Notes under the pieces: generated by a model
Databases searched by the model: none
The model's input: the letters and a program-made list of their open reading frames with translations, nothing else
What the model was told of the DNA's origin: nothing
Program-made: the position numbers and the translations under genes
NCBI GenBank assembly: GCA_964035545.1
Contig: OZ037767.1
Coordinates: 17,138,781 to 17,202,780, forward strand
DNA from: Bugula neritina
Lineage: Eukaryota > Bryozoa > Gymnolaemata > Cheilostomatida > Bugulidae
DNA: 64,000 nt
Direction: 5' to 3'
Part shown: positions 51,059-63,000 of the stretch, one piece after another
How positions within the stretch are numbered: position 1 is the stretch's first letter
Layout of the letters: every line of letters begins with the position of its first letter

Positions 51059-54000
51059 TAAATCTGGCAGCGCAGGTAAACACATAGATAGGTGCAAGGA
51101 AACTTAGTTCAACTGTTTATTTTATGTTTGGACATGCAGCAGTGAAGGTTTTTGGTGGACAAACAAGTTTTGTTGTGTTTTAGCAGTCGCCTGGCTTAGC
51201 TAGGAATACAGAGAGTTCTCCTGCACCGTCCTTCCCCGAATCTGAGGTAAGAGTAAGAACTCAAACTATACTGATTAGTGACTTAAATATATTATATTAT
51301 ATAGTTTGACTTGTTTTATTTATTATATAAAGTATTATATTATCATGATAACTATATTAGCTATTACTATTATTATGTAATAAACATGTGGAATATACTA
51401 AATACCATCTGATAGTCACAACTTGGGCTCCACTTTAAGTCTTTAGCCTGCTTTCTAACTGATTTCTTTTCTCACACTTCTAAGAATTCATTTTTAGCTT
51501 AATTAATTATTTTTATAAGTTTTGTTGTCTCTCATTAAAGCGTAGTAACATATAGTTTGTATTAATTAGTAAAGCCAGTTACTTATTATGTAATAATATC
51601 ACTTTCAGGTATACATTAATGAATTATTAAAATATATGCTGTATATTATACTATTTGAGTGCATCATGCATACAATTACCTTTTATGTTATACAATACAA
51701 CCTGCCATTGAAAGCTTTTAAACACATTTATTATTCGGTGACCAGCTTGTTAGTTGATAGTGCTCATCAAATTTAAAAACTAATATGTTATTGCAATGTA
51801 GTAGTTGATAACATATAAACTTTATAAAATATTATAATTATAACTATTACAATAATTATATTATAGTAAAGCGTTGTGGAAAGTCTTAAAAATTTTTAGT
51901 TCAACTAATTTTAAGTGATGCTAATGTTTTAGAACAGTATATTGTGTTATCGTATAAAATATTGTAATATATAGTATATGATATTTTAATATAGTATATA
52001 ATATTGCAATACAGTATATAATACTGTTATGTAGTATATTATATTATACCATATAGTCAAAAATATTATAATATATATATTATAATAATTCTTTGCAATT
52101 GCAATTTCTTGACAATATAATTTTATATCATGTATTAATATTCATGTATCAGAAAAACCATGATAGAAAATGAAAATCAACTGAATTTAGCTTTTGCAAA
52201 CAGATTTTGCACATTATTATTTTTGGCTTCAGTCAGAGCACAGTGCAAATAGCAGGGAGGCAATACACCCCTCCCCAAACATGGCAGGAAATGCAGACGA
52301 GGAAGCTAGCTCTGAGAAAATAGAACTGTATGAGGCCTACTGGATCCAGAATACCACCGCCCACGGGTGTTCCAGACTGGCAAATACTGCCAAGTTTCAG
52401 AGATTCGTCTGGGTTCTTGCCTTACTGAGTGAGTCTATGAGTGAGTCTATGAGTGAGTGTGTAACTGAGTGTGTAACTGAGTGTGTAACTGAGTGTGTAA
52501 CTGAGTGTGTAACTGAGTGTATAACTGAGTGTGTAACTGAGTGTGTAACTGAGTGTGTAACTGAGTGTGTAACTTGATTAAAATTGGTTTGCAAAACTTA
52601 TGCTTAGTGAACCTAATCAAGAGTTCAAGGTTTTTATACATTAATGGGTTTATATTTTGCTGCTGAAAGTTTTGCAGATTTTTACCAGTAAACCACCTGC
52701 TTTCACCTGTCACTTGTTCAATCTGTCAAAACAACTGACAGCAGGTGCTCTCTCTCCATAGTCTATATTCATAGTATAGGTTGATGACTTGCTAAGTAGT
52801 GCATCCACAGCAATGATTATGGAGTAACACACCAGTACTGTAGTACTTCCCGGTGTCATTTTATATAGAATAGCTGTATTTGATATAATTTTGCTTAAAC
52901 ACCAAGCTTTGCTTATAGTTTATACGGCACAATTGTACACACCCACTCAAAACTTAGACATCTATGTTGGGTTAAAATATAATATTTTGTTTTCCACTGC
53001 CACATACCTACTCTAGTTTATTATAAGTTTGTTTGTAAAATTCAATACAATTTGGTTCACATCACTGCGCCAGTAAAATTAGACAGCTAGAGATAGAAAT
53101 GACTTGAGGTTGGCCAAGCTCACACCTTGAGGTTAAAAAGCATTTATATAAACTGCATAATACAGTTTTACCTGCTGAATTACAACTTTTATAAGTTCAA
53201 TGATTTGTCTATCGATCTCAGTTATCACTCAGTGTTAGATGTTTATATTACATATAAATGTTTTTGTTTAAAACTTTAATTAATCTGCTGTAAAACATGC
53301 TGAATACCATGTTACAAGGTCAGTAAACCAAGTGTAACTATATACGTGTATGTTTGATGTACATTTAAATTGTACATTAAAAAGCAATTGTTTCATCGGA
53401 AAGAAAAAACTTCAAACTGTATTTATATTGTAGCTTGCTTTGTGTACGTCTCCATTGAGGTCTACAACAGCTTTGACTTCTACTATCAGTATCTCACCAC
53501 AACAGAGATCAATAAAATCAATAAGCCAGAGATTCCATTTCCTGCTGTAACCATCTGCAACTTCAACAGGTGAGAAACTCACCACTTGTGGTTCTTCATT
53601 GCATAATACCTTATTCATGCTTATACATGCTTATACCACCTTATTCATGTTTATACATGCTTATAATACTTTATCTATGCTTATATATGCTTATGTATGC
53701 TTATACCACCTCAATCATGTTTATAAACGATTATGCAACCTTATATATGCTTACACATACTTATACATGGTTACGATACCTTATACATTGCTATTCATGC
53801 TTATTTATGCCTATTCATGATTTTCAGCCTGTATCTACATTTATTGAGGGTTATTTATCTAATCATGAGTATATTTCGCTTTAAAGTACTTACACAAAAC
53901 GCAGGGTTTAAACAATTCCCAGTGGTTAAAAAACCATCGCTAATTTCAATGGAAGGTTTCGCTTTCCTATGGCAGGTTTCAGCAATTGCTGACAGCTCAA

Positions 54001-57000
54001 TAAGTTTTACACAGTATTAGCAGCAGAAGACATTATCAACGGTTTCTAACAAGAATGTCAAGAAAAACTTAAAGAGTTATTTCTGCTAGTAACACTAATT
54101 CTTCTAGCGTCATTTTTATACAAGTCTTCACCAGGGAAGGTACTAAAAATTGCGTCTAGTCTACATGTCATTACTATAAATAGCACCATTTGTTATAATT
54201 CAGTGAGTTATCCTTTTATGTTAAATTAAGTACAAAGTAAATGGCATACATGTAGGAGTTGTGAATATGCATACGTGTGATTCATATTGGGATACTGCAC
54301 TAAATAGCTGAAAGCACAACTTCCACACTGTTACAACAGTGTAGTGAAGTTTTGTGTTATAAATAGGAAATACATTATTATTGAGATTTTCTTCACAGTT
54401 GAGTTAAGAGTCATAGAGAGGTGAACCAATCAATAAGTGACACAACGAGTTGGTAATTATACACTTCGATACTCCATATTCTGTCCTCGAGGATTCCCAG
54501 AGGTGCTAATTTTGAGTGTAAACATGTTTGACTTTACATGCACTACGGACACACTTATGCATATTCATAAATATAATCTCGCTCGTCACACATCTGTAGA
54601 CGGAGTAAAGGGGATAAGCACCGGATGTGCTGTATTCATTAATATACTTATGATAACCTTAGCAAAGTTCTTACCAGTTTCAGTTTCAACACCCATGCGC
54701 TTTAAAACTGCACTAGTGGTAGTTAAACATGTTGTATTTTAGTTGGTTTATGGGCTATGTAATTAGTTGTTTTAGTGAATGAAGAAGCTACCACTATAAC
54801 GTTACACTTATTTTATATCATAAAGTTAATACTGTAGCATTACACTGACAATGTACCATAGAGTTGACACTGTAGCGCTACACTTGCATTGTGTGATAGG
54901 CTTAACACTATAGCATTACACTGATAGAGTTAATATTGTAGCATTACACTTCCTTTGTGTAAAAGAATTACTACTGCAGCAATGCACTTCCTTTGTGTGA
55001 TAGAGTTAACACTTTAGTGGTACACTTGTTCAGGTGGCGGAAGTCTCACTTGGATGAAGACACGGTGGAGCAGTTGAAGGGAATCGTTGCCCTCTACAGT
55101 TACGACTACGTCATCCCTGACCTTGACACCAACGAAGAGAATCTAGATGAAGTGCTTAGCAGTGAGTTACTCTCTCTTGCTATGTTCTTAGGCTATAACT
55201 AAGGCTATAAATACACCTTGACCTAGCACTGACCTTGAGACAGGCACACGCCCAGTATTGTTACTTTGCTGTGATATATTCTTGTTTACATCAAAGTTTA
55301 TGTTTATAGTAATAAGTTTAAAACATGCAAAATCTCGAAAAAGTTTTCGTTTTAATAATTCTAAGCCGAAAGCATACAAGAAGCTCTTGTGAGATATAAT
55401 ATAATATAGCATAGCACATAATATAATGCAATATATTATAATTTAGCATGGCATATAATATAATGCAATATAATATAATATAATGTAACATAATATAAAT
55501 AGAGTGAATGTAATGTAATGTTATATAATATATAATATAATAGAATGTAACATAATATAATATAATATAATATAACATATTATAATATAATATAATATAA
55601 TATGATATAATATGATATAATATAATAAAATATAATATAATATAATATAATATAATATAATATACCGTAAGAAAAGCGAAGTGTTACTCTCGCCTCGTGT
55701 TATCGCATACAGATATACTTCCAACTGCAAAACCGGTACGTGTGGAGACAACAACTACCACAGCCCCACCGGTAGAATGTGTCCTTCCACCCACACCTCT
55801 CGGCATCACGTATGAGGTCGAAAGTGAGTTGACCAATCAGAGCACAGTGCTAGTTGGCAGCACAATCAGATACGTCTGCACTGTGTCCTACATGGTGTTG
55901 AGGGACGGAGATGAGGTGCATATCTGTACAGAGAGCGGACAATTCCAGGGAAAAGTTCCGATGTGTGTAGACTGTGAGTATATTATAGAGTTTAGAGTAT
56001 GGGGGTATAATGTGCCACCCTTAGGTTATGTGTCGTACTACGGCCCTGAGTTTATTTGATATGTCGATATTTTATTCTTAAATCCAACTTCAGTTTAAAT
56101 TTCATTTTATAGATATTATATTTGCTATGTAATAGATAATGTACAATATAGGGAGCAGCCATACACTAGGGGTTAGAGCATTTGCCTAATAAACACAATT
56201 AGGTCATGGGTTCAAACCCCAACAAAAGCCGTTAAGGTGATGTTAGGAAGAGCATCCTGTCATCATTGCTTCTGTGCCTCATGTGAATAAGTCCTTAGGC
56301 TTATTTAACAAAAACCCTTTCCATCAGGGATTTTCTCACAGGGATAGTGACTATAAACTTGCGTGAGTTTTTGTTATATAATTGATATGTATAATAGTTG
56401 ACATTTGAAATATAGTGTACATAGTATATGTAATGTTATATATTGCAAATGAAACATATAATATATAAAAATATATTACAACATACAACTTATAACATAT
56501 AAAAATATATATTATATAAACTAGAGCTTTGAAATCCCGTATATATACCTAATTTCCTAGTTGAAGAGGCGGGGGAGCGATACACAATAGCCAATAACAA
56601 GTCAGATCCTGAGGCTATGGCTGTTTCCACCACTGTGGCTACAGAATACAACAGCCAGCCTCTCAGTGACATGACTCTGTGCTTCTGGATAAGGAGTAGT
56701 GCGGGCAGTACGCTGGGCACCGTAATCTCCTACGGGGTTGGGGGTAAGTTCACAGGCTATGAAGAGTTATGGAAGCATTTCCTGGCGTATGCTTCATGAG
56801 AGAGTTTCACTATTTGCTCACCATGTCAAACTCATGGGAAAGCGATTCTAAAACAACACTATGCACCCACTCTATGCATTCACATAATATACAATATGGC
56901 TGTATGATATTAGTTATTAGTGTTTGACTATAAGATTCTATATATATTATGTTATTTAAACTTTATACAGTAGGTGGTGTGTAACATGTGGGTTATGTGA

Positions 57001-60000
57001 CAATTATAATACAATACAATACAACAAAATGTAAGATTTGTAATACAATGCAGTGTAGTGTAGTGCAGTGTAGTGTAGTGTAGTGCAGTCCAGTGTTATG
57101 CAATGTAATATGTGTTTCATGTATTGTATTGTAGAGGGAGTGTAGTATAATATAATACAATGCATGTATTATTTCATAGTATTAAGTTTACTTGTAGTTA
57201 CTTTCTCTTTGCAGACGATTCGATTCTCTCAGTCATTCAAACTCCCCAGAAGCTCTCTTCAGTCTACGGTCTGAAATATAAACTCTTTGGTATAGAAGGT
57301 AGAGCTATTACACTGACTAGCTACGGTCAGTGGAACCCCTTTTGCCTGCATTACTCGACTGGAGATGCTGGATCTAAGGTACTAAGTCTTTCTTGTAGAC
57401 TGTGAACTGTTCACTTAAACTCTATCATACAAACTAGTATGTGTTAATTTAGTAGAGATGTCTTCTCTTCGTAGAGTTGTGCTTCTTTAGTGAAGTTGTT
57501 TTCTCTTGTTACACTCACACAAAACAAAGATTCTCCAAGTAGCTAATACTTACTGCTCTAAGTTGTAATAACTAAATTATATTCATTTTAAGGTGCTTCA
57601 ACTTGAGCATCCGTATATAATTTCTTTTTTTTCCTTCTGCACAAATTTGTTGTCTTTGTATGAAAGTTTTTACGCTTGAAGTTATCTTCTCTCTAAGCAT
57701 TGTGTTTTTTATTATTTGTGCTTAAAGTGTCTATTTTCGGCGCTGTCTTTACTTTCTAACTAATTTATACATTTCGTTTATAAGCAATGCTACCTTTTGC
57801 ACTACATTTCACCAGCTGTTGCATTTACTTTTATTGTAGCAGTATTTTATCTTTTGCTATATTGCCGTTATTTGCTCTGCAATTTTTACTTATTCAGTTC
57901 CAGGCATCTCTCCAGGTACTGTATATACAACGTATAGACTAGCGTCTTAACATTGTAAACTATATTAAGTTCTTGTCACCATGATGTCTACGTTCACTCA
58001 CATTCAACAACTAATCTGAGCTTTGTAGGCATCATTGTAATTATTAGTCAATAACATCTACTAAATTTCTGATTGCTTTCATATGAAAGTTGATATATAA
58101 TTGTTAGTTGCCTTCAGGTAGACTGGCCTAACAAATTAGCAGCAAAGGGATAGCTGTTAGTGTAGCTCTGTTGTAAAAGTACCTCCCCAAAACAAAACTC
58201 TTCATTGTTGTATGTTGCTAGCATCCGATCTAAGAATGACGCAGCTGTCTGTATAAGAAATGAGTGTATTTTCTTATCTCAGAGGATGAAACTGTGTGCA
58301 ACCTGTGGATTAATGTTTGTTTACAACAAAACATTTCTTATAAAGTTTAACGAGTTTCAACTATTGCACATATGATCAGATGAGGCTGTTTTTGAAAAGT
58401 GTCAATCAAAGAATTAATACCATTGTTTCAGTTTGAATATAAATATACATGGTGCTCTATTTCATTAGAACCCTAACAACAAAGTTGAGTTAAATCAGGC
58501 GAAACATCTATATGGAAATTTATTTACAGCTTTACAAGTTTCTTGTATTTGAAAACGGAGAAAATGGATTCCACCTTTACGGTGATGATGACATCAGAGG
58601 GACAAGTCATCAAGAGTTTCCTTTGGGTGGAAAGTTGGTGCTGCTCAACGAGTATGAGAATTATATCAACTTGAGAGGTAAATATTCGAGTACACATGTA
58701 TCGTTATTACAGGAAACTGTTTGGTTTATGTAACACTGAGTTCAGACAATAGTCCTTGTGGTGTAATGGTTAGTGCGCCTGCAGCGTGCAAGCTGGAGGT
58801 CTTGGGTTCGAATCTCAGGTGGGGCAAAAGTCTTACAGTTTAAAATTCAATTGTAATTTGCAAGAACTACTGTTTTTTCTTATTCTTTTTTTATTTGTCT
58901 TTCATTTGACCTTTTTCCTGATTGCTTATCCACAATAGGCTGTAACCACGGATATGTCATGTGAACAGAGTGTATAACCCTCCAAGCAGATTTTCAGAAT
59001 ATGACTTAAAAGTTATTTTGATTTTAGAGAATAGAGAGTTGAGTCAAGTCTCCTCAGGCGCTGAGGTAGCCAATGTGAACCTGTGGTCAAGAATTATTCC
59101 TATAGAAGTGATGGACAAGATGCTATGGTACGGGAACGTGTACACCATGCTCCCATCTACAATTGCCAAGCTGTATGGATCCCTGGACCATGAAATTGCT
59201 GTATATAACGTTTCTGGTAAGCAACATTCTTTTCAGTCATAGTGTAGTTTAGCTGCTTCAACCAAACATCAAATGAATTGATGATTCATGAACAGAAAGC
59301 GACTTTATTTTCTCCACCTTTTAAACCAAACAACTTGATGAGATTATGTAACTCAGCTGACTTCCTATTGTCTTACTCGTGTGTCAATATGATTTCAGTG
59401 AGTCAAACCTCAGCTGTGACAACTTTATACAATGGTAAGACAACCACTTTGTAGCAGATATAGTTTGTTCACATTAATGGAAGTTGTCATTTCTTTTTCT
59501 GTGCGAATTGTATTTAGAAGTTGCCTTCTTTGCTTTTAAAGCTTCAACTACTTACGTTTTTTAATACATGCATAGCTTTCCTTGTTATTATAGCTTTATA
59601 TATTTTAGCTTGTTATATGCTGCACATTATGAAACCACTAGAGCTGGCGTAAAAACTATAGCTATACATATTTTAAACACTCGGTGCTTTAAACATATTG
59701 CTTTAAAAACCTAACACGTGCTTTTTAGAGGGGTGAAGAGCAATCCACCCCTGAAAATCACAGTACTGCCTCAAACACAATGTTAACCATTTTTTGGGTT
59801 ACCTAGTAAGTAGAGTGTTCTATCTGTATAATTACTTATTGACTTACTAGTTCTATAATATAAATATATATATAATATAATACAATATTACAGTATATAA
59901 TGTTATAATATAGAGTAATGCATTATATTGTAATGATTATGATGAGATATTAAACACAGATTTAATATTTGAATATAGGAAGTGTACAGATTGGTGAGTA

Positions 60001-63000
60001 TAAGACTCTCTTTGTCACTCATTTGACAAATACATATGACCTTGACACTGGGATAGTTGAGTTACTTTAATATGATTGGTTCACAGAAAGGCGTATAATT
60101 CTCTAATTTCCACATAATTATATGGCTTATAAGCTAAGGTTCTTCTATTTCTATTAAAGCTTCAGTTTAAAACACCACATACTTACTTCACAAGCATTTC
60201 ACGTATTTTGGAGAAAATCTATCGTTTTCATTACTTTCCTTATAAAAGCTTTAAAAACAATTTCCTTGATTCATTTTTCATAAAATTTCCTGTAGCTTGT
60301 TAATTATCTATAATATTCAAAAATAAACAATGGGAATATAATTTCCCAATCTGCTTCTAAAACTTTCGCTGTCGATAAAATAGCCTCTGCTTCATTCATC
60401 TGTCTCTTTCTACACACTATACATCTGGCTAGTATATGGCTCAGGGGATCAAAGGCTATGTTAATACAACAACCTAAATTTGGTAGCAAGAGTACATGTC
60501 TGGTACAAAGCCCTCTCTTTCCCCATTGCAGCTTATTATTATTATATTATAGTTATATAGTGTGGCTACTGGCTATCATAAAATACTAGTATTTATTCTT
60601 CCTTGCGAATTACTAAATAACAATGTTACTATACACATTTACAGAAACTGGTGTGCTACGAGTGAGAAGAAATGAGCTTATCACATCGATCAGCTCTACC
60701 ACTTCTGTTACCGCGTCAACTGCTCCACACCTGAACACAACAGGTGGATCTGCACTAAACGCTACGGCCGACTTTGCAGTTACCAGTACACCCTACTTGG
60801 GCAATACTACATCTTACATGGGCAACAGCACTTACATGGGCAACACTACTACTGATTCTGTCAACGGTACTACTGACGCTGTCAATGGCACGGCTGACAC
60901 TGTAAACAGCACGATGAGCAGCTCCAACATCACCAATAGCAACGATACGTCAGCTGATAACACGACAACAACCACTGAGCAGACGCCATTCAACTACGCT
61001 GATTTCACGAGGACTGCTGGCTGGCAACTGGTGGATGAGAAGTCGGGACATGATGGAACGGAGCGAAAGACTTTACTCTCTTGTACGTACAGAGGAAGGA
61101 AATGTGACTCTAGGGTGAGAAGCTAAAGCTATAAGTGTATGATCATTTTGAAAAAGTAAATTTGCAGCATGCCAGAGATCTTTAGGCCTACTGTGATTTG
61201 GAGTATATACCTGAAAAATAATGATTTTATAACATTGAAAGTCGGGAAAACTATTTGTTACAAGGCTTTTAATTCATAGTAACTCATGCATAATGCTTAG
61301 TAACAGAGGCTAAGTAAAGGCAAGTGGAATTTCAATTTACTAGTTTGCAGTGCTAAGCTTTACCAGATAGCATAACTCTGTTGCCTTGTCTGTAGCCCAT
61401 GTCTTCATTGTAGTGGTTCACCCACAGATAGTATAACTCTGTTGCCTTGTCTGTAGCCCATGTCTTCATTGTAGTGGTTCACCCACAGATTTGGAGCTTA
61501 TGGCAACTGTTATACTTTCAATCAAGACATACCTGAATCTTTAGCTAAAGAGGAAGGATTCTCCTTGCCAATAATACAGGATAATGCTGGACCAACCGGG
61601 GGTCTGAATATGCTACTTGACGTACAAACCGTAAGTCTAACTTGTACAAACTGTAAGTCTAACTTGTACAAGCTGTAAGTTCAAGTCCACGACTTGACAC
61701 ACTTAAATTACCTTAATGTATTGGCTATACTTAGTAAAGTGTTTTACTCTTAGACTTTCTACTTTGTTCTAATCTAGATTTTACTATATTATACCTCTGC
61801 ATGTAAACAAAATTGGTTTGAGAAGTTGAAATGAAAAGAAGTAACATGAATAGCTTAAAGATTGAATGTTGATAATTTTTCTGTGCCCTTTTATACTTAT
61901 ATATTACTATTATAATATTAATTTTATTATAATATTATTAACAAGTAATAATATGTCTTTATATTTACACCATGTGTTTTTTCATAACGTAAACTTCTTG
62001 CATTTTATTGTTTAGTTTGAGTACGCGGAAAGTACTGTCCTCAATGGGAACAGTGAACTAGGGCTAAAGTTTATTATTCACGCTCCATATGAGGTTCCAG
62101 TCATCAATTCCATGGGGTATGCCGTTGGCCCAGGACAGAAAGCTTTTGTCGGCTTTGATAAAACTATTGTAAGTTGTTTAACCTCTGTGTGCACAATCAC
62201 ACTGCATAATTTTATTACCTCGGACTCCATATTGAAATATTATTGAGCAGCTCTGCTCAAATCTCCATAAGTTTCTATGGTATCGTGCTTCTTCAGACTT
62301 TTTACAATAGTAGTAATATAAAAGTACTAGAATTTTCTAATTGCTGTAAAACTGCTACGGATGTTGCACTCATTGTTATAGCTCAACAACTTAGAAGAAC
62401 CGTGGGGGCGCTGTAAAAATAAGAGACTTAAATATTTTGAGAAATACACAGAGAGTAGCTGCGCATTGGAATGTAAGCTAGATAGAGTTGTGTCCTCCTG
62501 CCTCTGCAAGCCCTATTACTATCCCGGGGATTTTGACATTTGTACTTTTGACCAGCTGTATCAGTGTGCCTATCACGAGATTGGTAAAATTCTTGTCAAC
62601 GTGCCGTTGAATCGTTGTGTCTATTATTTATCTCCCCCCCTTGTGAACTCTATAGGCACCCCCAATCCTTAATATGTTGATTTTATCCCTGATTGATAGC
62701 TTATAAAATTATTACCTTTTTGTTTTCCTGTAAACACAAAACTCAAAGTAGAATCGTGCAGCAATAACGGTTAGGATTTCTCAGTCTACAGGGACGCTGT
62801 GGTCTGCTCCCTCAACCAAGAGTAGATTGCCTGAGTTCTCATGTTTGATGTTGTCACCAGGTGTCGAACTTAGAGAAGCCGTGGGGGAAGTGCAATGAGA
62901 GCAGACAGCTGATATACAACCTGAACTACACGTTAGAGGGATGTGCTGTTGAATGCCGTCTCGAGAAAGTAGTAGCAGCCTGCGGCTGTAAACCGTACTA

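Noticed and set aside
54437-54742. 101-codon ORF in channel intron 4
   Set aside because: No recognisable domain, no splice signals in suitable phase, and the flanking exons join without it.
54993-55202. Independent short protein around WRKSHLDEDTVEQLKG
   Set aside because: It is channel exon 5 (55034-55161) with flanking intron; both splice sites fit.
61475-61490. Acceptor CACCCACAG at 61490 for channel exon 13
   Set aside because: Its phase does not fit exon 12; TTGTAG at 61474 gives WFTHRFGAYGNCYTFN in frame.
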